DNA of 64,000 nucleotides, from assembly GCF_004000235.1 (NCBI RefSeq), contig NZ_RCIO01000001.1:1240400-1304399 (forward strand), written 5' to 3'. Positions within the stretch are counted from its first letter, which is position 1, and the number at the start of each line of letters is the position of its first letter. This document shows positions 26,226 through 35,629 of the stretch, one piece after another. Position numbers and translations under genes: made by a program. The notes beneath the pieces are model-generated. The model ran no database searches. It saw only the letters and a program-made list of their open reading frames with translations, and was not told the origin of the DNA. Origin of the DNA: Mesorhizobium sp. Z1-4 (GTDB taxonomy: Bacteria > Pseudomonadota > Alphaproteobacteria > Rhizobiales > Rhizobiaceae).

Positions 26226-27965
26226 CTAGCGGCCGCGAACGACGCGAAATAATTCCAGCCCGGATGCTTGATCTCTTCGGATGGGTTCGAGCCAGTCCGG
26301 TATCTGCCGGTCGGACAGGGCGGCAAGCAATCCGGCAGGAAACGCCTCTGAAAGCGTCCGTGTTTCGTCGTTGCCGCGGCAATGTGCGACAAAGCCGATC
26401 TTGAATTCCCCGATCATGGAACGCGCTGCAGCCGGGTCCGAGGTGAGGGCGCGCAGCGCTGCGAGATTGCCTTCGACGTTGCGGTGATACGGCCCTGCCA
26501 GAGCCCGATGGCCGGTATTGGCCAGCACAGCCGCGCCGAGATTGGAGATGACCAGAACGGTCGCCGGCGGGAGCGCGGCAAGAGATGCGTAGTCCGCCGC
26601 GGCATTACAGTCGCCGCCGGGCGCGGCAGCTGCAGCCGGCTCGTGCGGCCCGGCGATGCGCGCGACAGCCATGTTCCAGACGATGTTGAATGATGCCAGC
26701 CAGGCAAGCGCCAGCAGCAGCGTGTAGACCGGGCCGCCACGAATGGCAGCGACGGCGCGGGCGCGGGCAATCAGCAGGGAAAGCGGAATGGCAGCCAGTG
26801 CCACGGAGAAAATGGCGCCACGCACCTGCCACAAAGACACTGCGGCCGCGCAGGCGATCATCGCCCCGAGAATGAGTGCGCTGCGCCGCGAGCCCGGATC
26901 CAACATCGCACGCCATGCCAGAAAGGCGAGCGCGAGCACCGGCGTTGCAAAATAGCCCGCAGCCTCGCCGGGTTTGGCGGCAGAAAGACCGAGAACACCC
27001 TGCGCCTCAGAAACCCAGTCGAGCCAAAAGCGCTTCAACAGCGGGTCGAGCGAGGCATATGGATCGGCCAGGCACGCCGGAAAGGCCAGGAGCGCGACAC
27101 CGAGCGTGACCGCGCCAAGGCACGCCAGGGCAAGTGCACGCCGCTGCACAGTCACGCCGAGCGCTGTTACGAGCGCGCAGACCGCAAGGCCGAGGCCAGT
27201 GAGTATTGCGGTGCCGGCCTGGGCGCCCGACCAGGCATCGCACGCAACCGAGGCCCATAGGCGCGGCGGAAGGGTGACCACCGTGACGAGCGCGGCGGTG
27301 GCTGCAAATCCAATACCGAAACCGGCAGCTGTCTCACGCTCGGAAGCGCCATAGACCAGATAACAAAGCGCAAGTGCGGCTGCCCCCGCCGCAACCAGCG
27401 GCGCGGTTTCCATACCCACCGCCAGCGACAGGGCCGCCAGCGTGCCCGCAGCGGCGCCACCGCTCGATCCTGGCCGGGCAAGGAGCGCGGCGACCATGCC
27501 AAGCACCAATGCCAGCTGCACGTTGTGATGGTCGAAGGAGCCCGGCGCGAAGATGCCCATGAAATGCAGCGCCGCCAACGCCAGCACCACGGCGGGAAAG
27601 GCCGCCTGCGAGCCACCGATACTGCGCGCCGCCCGGGCCGTAAAATAGAGGCAGAGCGCGAGCAGCAGGCCCGGCCAGAGATAGGCTGCGATCGCCTCCG
27701 AAACAGGCCCGTTGCCCGTGACCTCCCGCATGGCGGCGATCAATATGGCGATCGGCGCATCGACAAGCCGCGACCAGTGCATTTCGAAGCCCGGTTCCGG
27801 CCCCATACGATACTGAACAAGGTCGAACCAGCCCTGCCCCGCGAGAAGGTCGCGCACCTGCACCAGCCGCATGAGACTGTCGGAATCGCCGCCGGACCGG
27901 ACAAGCTTGCTGGCGTCCTGCAGCCAACTCGCCAACAGCGAACCCGCCGCTCCCGCAAGTGCCAT
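26226..27965 (-). CDS. Polytopic GT-C-like membrane protein
   Basis: 579 residues if started at the ATG at 27965. The frame stays open to 28175, but that part overlaps the divergent gene and looks like intergenic sequence. About eleven to twelve hydrophobic helices. Near the N-terminus RSGGDSDSLMRLVQVRDLLAGQGWFDL and HWSRLVDAPIA, then FDHHNVQ between helices, resemble the GT-C fold (oligosaccharyltransferase/PMT group), in which an acidic pair in the first loop and a DHH motif contribute to the active site. A C-terminal soluble part (from about residue 465) has ISNLGAAVLANTGHRALAGPYHRN. The lipid-linked donor could come from the neighbouring GT2 enzyme. No family name can be fixed. Confidence 0.7.
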   Translation of the reverse strand: MALAGAAGSLLASWLQDASKLVRSGGDSDSLMRLVQVRDLLAGQGWFDLVQYRMGPEPGFEMHWSRLVDAPIAILIAAMREVTGNGPVSEAIAAYLWPGLLLALCLYFTARAARSIGGSQAAFPAVVLALAALHFMGIFAPGSFDHHNVQLALVLGMVAALLARPGSSGGAAAGTLAALSLAVGMETAPLVAAGAAALALCYLVYGASERETAAGFGIGFAATAALVTVVTLPPRLWASVACDAWSGAQAGTAILTGLGLAVCALVTALGVTVQRRALALACLGAVTLGVALLAFPACLADPYASLDPLLKRFWLDWVSEAQGVLGLSAAKPGEAAGYFATPVLALAFLAWRAMLDPGSRRSALILGAMIACAAAVSLWQVRGAIFSVALAAIPLSLLIARARAVAAIRGGPVYTLLLALAWLASFNIVWNMAVARIAGPHEPAAAAAPGGDCNAAADYASLAALPPATVLVISNLGAAVLANTGHRALAGPYHRNVEGNLAALRALTSDPAAARSMIGEFKIGFVAHCRGNDETRTLSEAFPAGLLAALSDRQIPDWLEPIRRDQASGLELFRVVRGR

Positions 27966-28131
27966 TGCGGCATCGGCACCGCGTGCAGCCGTCCGCGGCT
28001 CGTCTCCGCCTGTTCCGCTCGTCGATATCGCCTGCAAAAACCGGCCCCCCGCAGGGTTAAACGTAGCTTTAACCGCTTCAACAAATAGTAAAGCGCGAAG
28101 CGCGCCGGCGGCGGCGCAACCGGAGACCGTC

Positions 28132-29109
28132 ATGAGCCTTGCCATCCTGCCCGATGCCCGCATTGCGGTGCTCATCCCCTGCTACAACGAAGAGCACACG
28201 ATCGGCGAAGTGGTGAGCCGGTTTCGCGAGGCGCTGCCGGGTGCGGCCATCCATGTCTACGACAACAATTCGTCAGACCTGACGGCGCTGAAGGCACGGG
28301 CGGCGGGCGCACTTGTCGTGCGCGAGCCGCGCCAGGGCAAAGGCCATGTGGTGCGGCGCATGTTTGCCGATATCGAGGCCGACATCTACGTCATGGCCGA
28401 CGGCGACGGCACCTATGCGCCGGAAGACGCACCGCAACTCATCAATGCCCTTCTGACGGAGGGGGCGGATATGGCGGTGGGTACGCGCCGCGGCGTCGGC
28501 GACGATGCCGGACGCACCGGCCACGCCTTCGGAAACCGGTTTTTCAACGCCGTCTACCGACAGCTTTTCGGCCGCGAATTCACCGACATTCTCTCCGGGT
28601 ACCGCGCCTTCACACGCCGCTATGTGAAAAGCTTCCCGGCCGTTTCCGGGGGCTTCGAGATCGAAACCGAAATGTCGGTTCACGCATCGATGCTGAAGCT
28701 GCCCGTGTGCGAAATCGCACTCGACTACGGCCGCCGGCCGCCCGGTTCGGCCTCGAAGCTTTCGACCTTCGGGGACGGCTTCAAGATATTGTGGATGTTC
28801 GCGATGCTGATGAAGGAAACGCAGCCGCTGCGGTTCTTCGGCGCGATTTCGTGCCTTCTGCTGGCGACGAGCGTGGCGTTCATGACGCCCGTGCTGCTTG
28901 AGTATTTCACAACCGGGCTGGTGACGCGCCAGCCGACATGGGTGCTGTCGATCGGGCTGCTGCTGCTTGCCACCGTTGCATTCGCTGCCGGGCTGATCCT
29001 GGATTCAGTGGCGCGGGGCCGCGCCGAACAGAAACGGATATTCTATCTCAGCCTGGCTAGCGCCCGCGGCGACCGCGAGCGGCAGACGGAACCACGCAAG
29101 GCGGCCTGA
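28132..29109 (+). CDS. Family 2 glycosyltransferase (polyprenyl-phosphate type)
   Basis: 325 residues from the ATG at 28132 with GGAG upstream. GT2 core: IAVLIPCYNEEHTIGEVV, the nucleotide-sugar DGDGTYAPED (DxD-like) and YRAFTRRY..FPAVSGGFEIETEM. Two hydrophobic helices near the C-terminus (about 240-260 and 275-295) anchor it in the inner membrane, as in DpgS/DPM-like enzymes that move a sugar to a polyprenyl phosphate. Divergent from a GT-C-like gene, a typical donor-acceptor pair for envelope glycans. Confidence 0.85.
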   Translation: MSLAILPDARIAVLIPCYNEEHTIGEVVSRFREALPGAAIHVYDNNSSDLTALKARAAGALVVREPRQGKGHVVRRMFADIEADIYVMADGDGTYAPEDAPQLINALLTEGADMAVGTRRGVGDDAGRTGHAFGNRFFNAVYRQLFGREFTDILSGYRAFTRRYVKSFPAVSGGFEIETEMSVHASMLKLPVCEIALDYGRRPPGSASKLSTFGDGFKILWMFAMLMKETQPLRFFGAISCLLLATSVAFMTPVLLEYFTTGLVTRQPTWVLSIGLLLLATVAFAAGLILDSVARGRAEQKRIFYLSLASARGDRERQTEPRKAA

Positions 29110-29213
29110 CGGCAAACGGAAAATCATTCCTCGACGCATCCTCCCCAAGGCGCTATCTCGGCTGAAGACTGGCCAGGACGGCCGCTCTCGCCACGCTTTT
29201 CCGGGGACCCTGA

Positions 29214-30155
29214 ATGCCGTTGAAAATCGCCGTGCAGATGGATCATGTCGGCACCGTTTCGATTGCCGGCGACACGTCGTTCGCGCTTTCGCTTGAGGCG
29301 CAGCGGCGCGGACACGAGCTGTTTCACTACACGCCCGACCGGCTGACCATGGAGAACGGCCAGGTTTTTGCGCGGGTCGAGGAAATGTCGGTACGCGACG
29401 AGGCCGGCAATCACTACACGCTTGGCGAACCGGTGCGCACCGATCTGGCGGAAATGGACGTCATCCTGCTTCGGCAGGACCCGCCATTCGACATGAACTA
29501 CATCACGACGACGCATATTCTGGAGCGCATTCACCCCAAGACCCTGGTGGTGAACGACCCGGCCTGGGTGCGCAACAGTCCGGAAAAGATCTTCGTCACC
29601 GAATTTCCGGATTTGATGCCGGAAACGCTGATAACCCGAGACGCGGCCGAGGTGGCGGCGTTCCGCAAGGCTCATGGCGACATTATCGTGAAGCCGCTCT
29701 ACGGCAATGGCGGCGCCGGCATCTTCCATCTGCGGGAAGACGACCGGAACCTGTCATCGCTGCTCGAAATGTTCACGCAGATGTTCCGCGAGCCTTTCAT
29801 CGTGCAGCGTTATCTCAAAGACGTTCGCAAAGGCGACAAGCGCATCATCCTTATCGACGGCGAGCCGGTGGGCGCGATCAACCGCGTGCCGGCCGAGCAC
29901 GATTCGCGCTCCAACATGCATGTCGGCGGGCGCGCGGAAGCGACCGGGCTGACAGAACGAGAGCGCGAAATCTGCGCGCGCATCGGCCCTTCGCTCAGGG
30001 AGCGCGGCTTCATTCTAGTCGGTATCGACGTGATCGGCGACTACATGACCGAGATCAACGTCACCTCGCCCACGGGCGTGCGCGAGGTCAAACGCTTCGG
30101 CGGCGCAGATATCGCAGCTTTGTTCTGGGATGCCGTGGAAAAGCGGCGCAGCTGA
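29214..30155 (+). CDS. gshB: Glutathione synthase
   Basis: 313 residues, ATP-grasp enzyme of the prokaryotic GshB family. [26 protein letters not shown] is replaced here at its start by a typical KIAVQMDH opening; later [13 protein letters not shown] (ATP-binding loop), [23 protein letters not shown] and [19 protein letters not shown] are visible. It joins gamma-glutamylcysteine and glycine to give glutathione in the cytoplasm. Start at ATG 29214. The next gene, comM, is separated by a 169-bp region with a LexA-like box. Confidence 0.95.
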   Translation: MPLKIAVQMDHVGTVSIAGDTSFALSLEAQRRGHELFHYTPDRLTMENGQVFARVEEMSVRDEAGNHYTLGEPVRTDLAEMDVILLRQDPPFDMNYITTTHILERIHPKTLVVNDPAWVRNSPEKIFVTEFPDLMPETLITRDAAEVAAFRKAHGDIIVKPLYGNGGAGIFHLREDDRNLSSLLEMFTQMFREPFIVQRYLKDVRKGDKRIILIDGEPVGAINRVPAEHDSRSNMHVGGRAEATGLTEREREICARIGPSLRERGFILVGIDVIGDYMTEINVTSPTGVREVKRFGGADIAALFWDAVEKRRS

Positions 30156-30226
30156 CCCGCTGAACCGGAACATCTGTTCCCGCTTTACAATCGGTTGCAA
30201 CCGTATTGCACCTTAACCGCTAGTTT

Positions 30227-30241
30227 GTTCTTGTATTGTTC
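30227..30241 (+). promoter_or_regulatory. LexA (SOS) box ahead of comM
   Basis: GTTC-TTGTATT-GTTC, an exact match to the direct-repeat GTTC-N7-GTTC box of alphaproteobacterial LexA. It lies 84-98 bp before the comM start in an AT-rich promoter stretch. Confidence 0.7.
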
Positions 30242-30324
30242 TTGATGCTGTGCTTCTGTGCGTTACAGGGGCTCGCGAAGAACACATCCGTGCACGTGAA
30301 AACAGGCACGGTTCGGGAGCTGCC

Positions 30325-31860
30325 ATGGTTTCTCATGTCCGTACCGTCGCGTTTCAGGGCGTCGAGGCCGTTCCGGTCGACGTGCAGGTGATGGTCGCGC
30401 CGGGCAAGGTCGGCATGCAGATCGTCGGCTTGCCCGACAAGGCGGTGGCGGAAAGCCGCGAGCGGGTGCAGGCGGCACTGCATGCATCCGGCCTTTCGAT
30501 GCCGGCGAAGCGGGTGACAGTGAACCTCGCGCCTGCGGATCTACCAAAGGAAGGCAGTCACTACGATCTGCCCATCGCGCTGGGACTGATGGCTGCGCTT
30601 GGTGCAATTCCGGGCGATTCGCTCGCCGGCTTTGTGGTTCTTGGCGAACTTTCGCTGGATGGAACGATTGCGCCGGTGGCGGGCGCGCTGCCGGCCGCAA
30701 TAGGGGCCAATGCGGACGGCCGGGGTCTGATCTGCCCGCATGGATGCGGGTCGGAAGCTGCATGGGCCGGGGCGGATATCGACATTATCGCGCCGCGCAG
30801 CCTGATCGCGGTGGCAAATCATTTCCGCGGCACACAGGTATTGTCCCGGCCGGAAGCGGCGATCCGCGAACTGGCGCGCAACCTGCCGGACCTTGCCGAT
30901 ATCAAAGGGCAGGAGAGCGCTCGGCGGGCGCTTGAGGTTGCAGCCGCCGGCGGCCACAACCTTCTCATGGTAGGGCCGCCCGGTTCGGGCAAATCCATGC
31001 TGGCGCAACGGCTGCCGTCCATCCTCCCGCCGCTGGGCGCCCCCGAGCTTCTGGAGGTTTCGATGATCGCCTCGATTGCCGGCACACTTGCCGACGGCAA
31101 GCTTTCGGACCGGCGGCCGTTTCGTGCGCCGCACCACTCGGCCTCGATGGCGGCCATGGTGGGCGGCGGCCTGCGGGTGAAGCCCGGCGAGGTGTCGCTC
31201 GCGCATTGCGGCGTGCTTTTCCTCGACGAGTTTCCCGAGTTCACGCCGCAGGTGCTCGATTCGCTCCGGCAACCGCTGGAAAGCGGCGAATGCATGATTG
31301 CGCGCGCCAACCACCGCGTGACCTATCCGGCCCGCTTTCAGCTGGTGGCGGCAATGAACCCCTGCAGGTGCGGCATGGCGGGCGAACCCGGACACCGTTG
31401 CGCGCGCGGCGCGCGTTGCCAGGCAGACTATCAGGCGCGCATTTCAGGGCCGCTGATGGACCGCATCGACCTCAGGATCGAGGTGCCTGCGGTTTCGGCA
31501 ACCGACCTCATTCGCCCGGGGCCGTCCGAAGGCAGCGCAGCCGTGGCCGAGCGCGTGGCAAGGGCACGGCACATCCAGTGCGAGCGGGCTGTCGAACTCG
31601 GCCAGGCGGCCGCCGTCACAAACGCCTCGCTATCGAATACGATGGTTGAGAAACTCGCTGCCCCGGATGCCGGTGGCGCCAGCCTGCTTGCGGATGCCAG
31701 CGAGAAATTCGGCTTTTCGGCCCGCGCCTATCACCGCATTCTCAAGGTGGCGCGGACGCTGGCCGATCTCGACGGCACAGACACCGTCGGCCGCGTTCAT
31801 TTGGCGGAGGCGATTTCGTATCGAATGGCGGGAGAGAAACTTGCCCGGCAGGCCGCCTGA
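30325..31860 (+). CDS. comM: YifB/ComM family Mg-chelatase-like AAA ATPase
   Basis: 511 residues from the ATG at 30325 with GGGAG six bases upstream. Order: N-terminal ChlI-like domain with GLPDKAVAESRERVQAAL (residues 35-52), Walker A GPPGSGKS (217-224), Walker B LFLDEFPEF, a four-cysteine segment CRCGMAGEPGHRCARGARC typical of the family, and a C-terminal helical bundle with FSARAYHRILKVARTLADL. ComM of naturally competent bacteria is a helicase that extends heteroduplex branches during recombination of incoming DNA. Comes directly after a LexA box. Confidence 0.93.
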   Translation: MVSHVRTVAFQGVEAVPVDVQVMVAPGKVGMQIVGLPDKAVAESRERVQAALHASGLSMPAKRVTVNLAPADLPKEGSHYDLPIALGLMAALGAIPGDSLAGFVVLGELSLDGTIAPVAGALPAAIGANADGRGLICPHGCGSEAAWAGADIDIIAPRSLIAVANHFRGTQVLSRPEAAIRELARNLPDLADIKGQESARRALEVAAAGGHNLLMVGPPGSGKSMLAQRLPSILPPLGAPELLEVSMIASIAGTLADGKLSDRRPFRAPHHSASMAAMVGGGLRVKPGEVSLAHCGVLFLDEFPEFTPQVLDSLRQPLESGECMIARANHRVTYPARFQLVAAMNPCRCGMAGEPGHRCARGARCQADYQARISGPLMDRIDLRIEVPAVSATDLIRPGPSEGSAAVAERVARARHIQCERAVELGQAAAVTNASLSNTMVEKLAAPDAGGASLLADASEKFGFSARAYHRILKVARTLADLDGTDTVGRVHLAEAISYRMAGEKLARQAA

Positions 31861-31883
31861 CATCGAGCGAACGAACCGGCCCG

Positions 31884-32501
31884 TCAGTCGACAGAGCCGA
31901 CCAGTGTTTCGTTTTCGTCGTGCAGCGAGACCCAGCGGCCGGTGTGATAGCTCGCCTGGCGTTTCAGGAAACGATAGCCGGTTTCGCGCCAGCCGCGAAC
32001 ATCGTCGCGCAAATTGTCCAGGATGAGGTCGCCGCGGTGCGTGCGCACCGTCAACACGGCGTGGCCTTCGCCATCGGGCTTGCGCACCACCGTGATCAGC
32101 AGGTTGGAAAGCGAGATGCCGGCCCGGTTGAGCTCGCGCCGCTTCAAAAGCGCATAGTCTTCGCAATCGCCGGCGCCGATGTCGGGGTAAGCCCAGACCT
32201 CGTCACGGCCGTAAATGTCGATATCGTTGAGCGGGCGGACACTGCGGTTGATCTCGACATTGACCGCGGCAATGCGGTCCATGATCGCCTGCGTCAGCCG
32301 CAGCGGTCCGCGGTCGCGCGGCCGCACCGCGCACTCGGCCGGGTTGGCCTTACAGAATTCGTAATGGCCGATCGGCTGGGAGGTCTGGCGGCCCGCAACC
32401 ATCGAACTGAGATCGCCCGCACCTGCCTGGCCGCAACCAAACAAGGCCAATGAAACAAGGCCGACTGCCCGCAACGCCGCGGCGCGATACCCAATACCCA
32501 T
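31884..32501 (-). CDS. Bacterial transglutaminase-like cysteine peptidase (BTLCP)
   Basis: 205 residues from the ATG at 32501; the frame extends to 32537, but that would include the CtrA-like site. N-terminal signal or lipoprotein-like segment (LVSLALFGCG, the Cys near residue 23 could be a lipobox). The BTLCP domain shows the catalytic triad: C in GAGDCEDYALLKRREL, H in GEGHAVLTVRT and D in DLILDNLRDDV. Such periplasmic proteases are widespread in Hyphomicrobiales and are often linked to surface-protein processing. Convergent with comM. Confidence 0.88.
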   Translation of the reverse strand: MGIGYRAAALRAVGLVSLALFGCGQAGAGDLSSMVAGRQTSQPIGHYEFCKANPAECAVRPRDRGPLRLTQAIMDRIAAVNVEINRSVRPLNDIDIYGRDEVWAYPDIGAGDCEDYALLKRRELNRAGISLSNLLITVVRKPDGEGHAVLTVRTHRGDLILDNLRDDVRGWRETGYRFLKRQASYHTGRWVSLHDENETLVGSVD

Positions 32502-32530
32502 GACCTCGAAACCCCGAGCCACACTCCCCG

Positions 32531-32545
32531 TTAACAAAAAATTAA
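32531..32545 (-). promoter_or_regulatory. CtrA-type box ahead of the BTLCP gene
   Basis: TTAA-CAAAAAA-TTAA fits the TTAA-N7-TTAA consensus of the cell-cycle regulator CtrA. It lies 30-44 bp before the chosen ATG. A chance match is possible because the spacer is an A-run. Confidence 0.5.
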
Positions 32546-32614
32546 GGGTGAGGACCGGCCGGAGTCAATTCGAGAGCCAAGCAAGTTGTGGGAATGGTTA
32601 CTTCCGCAGCGGCA

Positions 32615-33889
32615 TCAGGCGCGCTTGGTGGCGGGCCGCTTCTTTTGCGCCGGCTGTGTCGACTTCGCATTGGAACGGATGAAGTCCAGTATCCGCGGCG
32701 CAATATCGGCCCGGAAGCGCGACCCGTTGAACACGCCATAGTGCCCGACCTTGGGCTGCATATGGTGGGCGCGCATGCGGTCGGGGATGTTCACGCACAG
32801 ATCGTGGGCCGCCTTTGTCTGGCCGAGGCCGGAAATGTCGTCATTCTCGCCCTCGACAGTCAACAGAGCGACATTGCGCACGGCGGACGGATCGACCAGC
32901 TCGCCGCGATGGGTCATCTCGCCCTTAGGCAGTGCGTGGCGCACGAACACCGTCTCCACCGTCTGAAGGTAAAACTCTGCGGTCAGGTCCATTACCGCCA
33001 GATATTCGTCGTAGAACTCGCGGTGTTTCTCGGCTGAATCGCCATCGTCCTTCACGAGATGCATGAAGAAATCCTTATGGGCGATCAGATGGCGGTCGAG
33101 ATTCATGCTCATGAAGCCGGAGAGCTGCAGGAAGCCGGGGTAGACAGGCCGGCCGAAGCCCGGATGCGGCCAGGGAACGGTGGTGATGACACTGTCACGA
33201 AACCAGTCCGTGCCCTTTTCTTCCGCCAGCAGGTTCACGGCGGTCGGGTTGCGCCTGGTGTCGATCGGGCCACCCATCAGGGTCATCGTGGCAGGTGCGG
33301 CTTCGTCGCCCCGCGCCTCCATGACCGAAACCGCGGAAAGCACCGGCACGGAAGGCTGGCACACGGCAATGACATGCGTGTCCGGCCCCAGCCAGCGCAG
33401 CATGTCGATGACGTAGTCGACATAGTCATCGAGATCGAAAGGGCCATCCGCAAGCGGCACCATACGCGCGTCGGTCCAGTCGGTGATGAACACCTCGGCG
33501 CTCGGCAGAAACGTCTCCACCGTTCCGCGCAGAAGTGTGGCGTAGTGGCCCGACATCGGAGCAACGATCAGTATTTTGGGATCGGGGCGGCGGTCGGCGG
33601 GCAAATTGCGTTCGAAATGGATCAAGTTGCAGAACGGCTTCGACCAGACGGTCTTTTCCTTTACGGGCACACGAACGAAATCGACCCTGGTTTCCGTGAT
33701 ACCGAACTCAGGCTTTGCGTAGCGGCGGGTGGTACGCTCGAAAAGTTCGGCGGCGCCTGCAACCGAGCGTCCGAAACTGGTTTGCGAAGCCGGGTTGAGC
33801 GGGTGGCTGTAGAAAAGCTTCACCGCGTCGGCCAGCGCCCGATAGGGTTGCAGCGCGGCATGGTTGAGCTCGTACATCTGGTAGAACAT
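32615..33889 (-). CDS. phaZ: Intracellular polyhydroxyalkanoate depolymerase
   Basis: 424 residues from the ATG at 33889; an in-frame start at 33928 is less likely. The PhaZ family domain has FYQMYELNHAALQPYRALADA at the start and a lipase-box-like HVIAVCQPSVPVLSA in which the nucleophile is Cys, as in Ralstonia PhaZ1. A conserved Asp in VEGENDDISG and His in PKVGHYGVFNG complete the catalytic set. It breaks down poly-3-hydroxybutyrate granules. The C-terminus (AQKKRPATKRA) is lysine-rich and may help bind granules. Confidence 0.93.
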   Translation of the reverse strand: MFYQMYELNHAALQPYRALADAVKLFYSHPLNPASQTSFGRSVAGAAELFERTTRRYAKPEFGITETRVDFVRVPVKEKTVWSKPFCNLIHFERNLPADRRPDPKILIVAPMSGHYATLLRGTVETFLPSAEVFITDWTDARMVPLADGPFDLDDYVDYVIDMLRWLGPDTHVIAVCQPSVPVLSAVSVMEARGDEAAPATMTLMGGPIDTRRNPTAVNLLAEEKGTDWFRDSVITTVPWPHPGFGRPVYPGFLQLSGFMSMNLDRHLIAHKDFFMHLVKDDGDSAEKHREFYDEYLAVMDLTAEFYLQTVETVFVRHALPKGEMTHRGELVDPSAVRNVALLTVEGENDDISGLGQTKAAHDLCVNIPDRMRAHHMQPKVGHYGVFNGSRFRADIAPRILDFIRSNAKSTQPAQKKRPATKRA

Positions 33890-33980
33890 TGCGCTTCTTA
33901 ACCCCAGTCGCCGTCCGGCATATGCCAAAAATGCGCGGATTCAGCCCGGCATTTGTTATGTGGCAAAGCTATGCGCAGAT

Positions 33981-33994
33981 TTGCTGCGGCGCAA
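33981..33994 (-). promoter_or_regulatory. Possible FNR-type box upstream of phaZ
   Basis: TTG-CTGCGGCG-CAA, 12 of 14 bases identical to the box ahead of the DUF1858 gene. Its centre is about 99 bp before the phaZ ATG. The core is short and may be coincidental. Confidence 0.25.
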
Positions 33995-34036
33995 CAAGAA
34001 ACGGCGGAATGGGCAATATCGGGATCAAAACGGCAC

Positions 34037-34609
34037 TTAATCGAACGAAAACTGCATGATAAGCCGCTCATCCGGCTCAATTCCGTGTGGAATTTCCGCC
34101 CAAAACGCCTCTGCTAGACAAGGCGGCGCATCGGCCACCGGCAATTCGCGGAATCCCTGCGATTCGTAGAACGGCTGGTTAAACGGCACCGTTCTGAAGG
34201 TTGTCAGGCTGACGCCGCGAACGCCGGCTTTCATGCCGTGGGCAAGTACCGCCTGCACGAGCGCACCTCCCAGTCCTTTGCGGCCATGGGCGGGATCGAC
34301 CGCCAGTTCACGCAGATGAAGGTAGTCCGCCAGTGGTCGCGCCAAGGCGAATCCGACGGGGGACCCGTCCGTATCCGCGGCCACGTAGACGCTGCCGCCA
34401 TCCAGGACAGCACGCAGCTGCTCCACATTATCGAAACCGTCCTCGGCGATCCGCGGATAGCCGTGGGTTGCGAAAAGCCGCCCGGCTGCATTTTCGACCT
34501 CGACGAGGCGCGGATGATCAGCCGGCGTTCCGGCACGAATGAGATATCCCGGTGGGCAATCAAAGCGGCCTCTGGCCGGCAGCGGCGTGGCGCCGCCGCC
34601 CGGTGTCAC
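34037..34609 (-). CDS. GNAT family N-acetyltransferase
   Basis: 190 residues from a GTG at 34609 that overlaps the stop of the DUF1330 gene (GTGA). The GNAT fold is shown by LRELAVDPAHGRKGLGGALVQAVLAHGMKAG (the RKGLGG loop binds acetyl-CoA) and FNQPFYESQGFREL. The first 18 residues are Gly/Pro-rich, so an internal start near YLIRAGT is possible. The acceptor substrate is unknown. Confidence 0.82.
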   Translation of the reverse strand: MTPGGGATPLPARGRFDCPPGYLIRAGTPADHPRLVEVENAAGRLFATHGYPRIAEDGFDNVEQLRAVLDGGSVYVAADTDGSPVGFALARPLADYLHLRELAVDPAHGRKGLGGALVQAVLAHGMKAGVRGVSLTTFRTVPFNQPFYESQGFRELPVADAPPCLAEAFWAEIPHGIEPDERLIMQFSFD

Positions 34610-34899
34610 CCTTCGAAACCCTCGACCACCACCATTTCAGCGTCCGCAACTTCCTGCCGGATGGCCTTCGCGGCCTGATACTCAGCCGAGTTGTAGCAGT
34701 CGACCGCGGCCTGATGGGACGGGAACTCGATCACGACATTGCGGGCGCGCACTGCTCCTTCCAGAGCGGTGTATTCGCCGCCGCGCGCCAGAAACCGCGC
34801 GCCGAAGCGTTCGAAGGCCGGTTTCGCGGTCGACACATAGTCCTTGTAGCGCTCCGGGTCGCGCACATCGACACGTGCAATCCAGTAACCTTTGGGCAT
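34606..34899 (-). CDS. DUF1330 domain protein
   Basis: 97 residues from the ATG at 34899 with AGGGGAAAG upstream. The whole protein is one DUF1330 (dimeric alpha/beta-barrel) domain: MPKGYWIARVDVRDPERYKDY and VVIEFPSHQAAVDCYNSAEYQAAKAIR. Biochemical function of the family is not established. It lies 25 bp downstream of pyrF, a pairing often seen in rhizobia. Confidence 0.9.
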   Translation of the reverse strand: MPKGYWIARVDVRDPERYKDYVSTAKPAFERFGARFLARGGEYTALEGAVRARNVVIEFPSHQAAVDCYNSAEYQAAKAIRQEVADAEMVVVEGFEG

Positions 34900-34924
34900 G
34901 TCTTTCCCCTGCATTCGCGCCGCG

Positions 34925-35629
34925 CTACGCGGCGGCCATCTCTTCCAGAATTGCGGCAGCGGCAGCCTTGTGATCGGCCGCGGCAACCACCGGCCGCGCG
35001 ACCACAAGGTGACTTGCGCCGGCGCGCAGCGCATCTGCCGGCGTGGCGATGCGCTTCTGGTCGCCGGCGTCGGCGCCCGTCGGCCTGATGCCGGGCGTTA
35101 CCACCGCCATTTGCGGACCGACGATAGCGCGCAGCCGTGCGGCTTCGGGCGCGGCACATACGATGCCGCCCATCCCGGCCTCACGGGCCTGCCCGGCGCG
35201 GCGCGCGGTCAGCGTCGCTGCGGCTTCGGCATAGCCAGCCTCGGCGAGATCGGAATCGTCCATGGAGGTCAGAACTGTAACGCCAAGCAGGCACAGGCCC
35301 GACCCGCTTGCTGCGGCCACAGCGGCGCGCATCGCCTTCGGGTAGGCATGGATGGTGAGCATGTTGACGCCCAGTCGCGCGACGCTTTCGACGCCCTTGG
35401 CCACCGTATTGTCGATGTCGAGCAGCTTGAGGTCGAGAAACACCTTCTTGCCGTCCTCGACGAGATCGCGCGCCAGCTCAAAGCCGCCGGCATATGCAAG
35501 CTGGTAGCCGATCTTGTAGAAACCGGCCGTTTCGCCGAGCGTTTCGATAACCTGCTCGGCTTCGGCAATGCTTGGCACGTCGAGCCCGACAATCAGCCGG
35601 TCGCGCATTTCGTTCTGTATCACCATCAT
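34925..35629 (-). CDS. pyrF: Orotidine 5'-phosphate decarboxylase
   Basis: 234 residues. GLDVPS at the start of the barrel, the catalytic [13 protein letters not shown] (D-x-K-x-x-D), [11 protein letters not shown] and [10 protein letters not shown] for phosphate binding. Converts OMP to UMP in pyrimidine synthesis. The ATG at 35629 overlaps the preceding stop (ATGA), with a second ATG directly following. Confidence 0.95.
   Translation of the reverse strand: MMVIQNEMRDRLIVGLDVPSIAEAEQVIETLGETAGFYKIGYQLAYAGGFELARDLVEDGKKVFLDLKLLDIDNTVAKGVESVARLGVNMLTIHAYPKAMRAAVAAASGSGLCLLGVTVLTSMDDSDLAEAGYAEAAATLTARRAGQAREAGMGGIVCAAPEAARLRAIVGPQMAVVTPGIRPTGADAGDQKRIATPADALRAGASHLVVARPVVAAADHKAAAAAILEEMAAA

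Noticed and set aside
28055-28072. TTAA-N8-TTAA between the GT-C-like and GT2 genes
   Set aside because: Spacer is eight, not seven, so it does not match the CtrA box.
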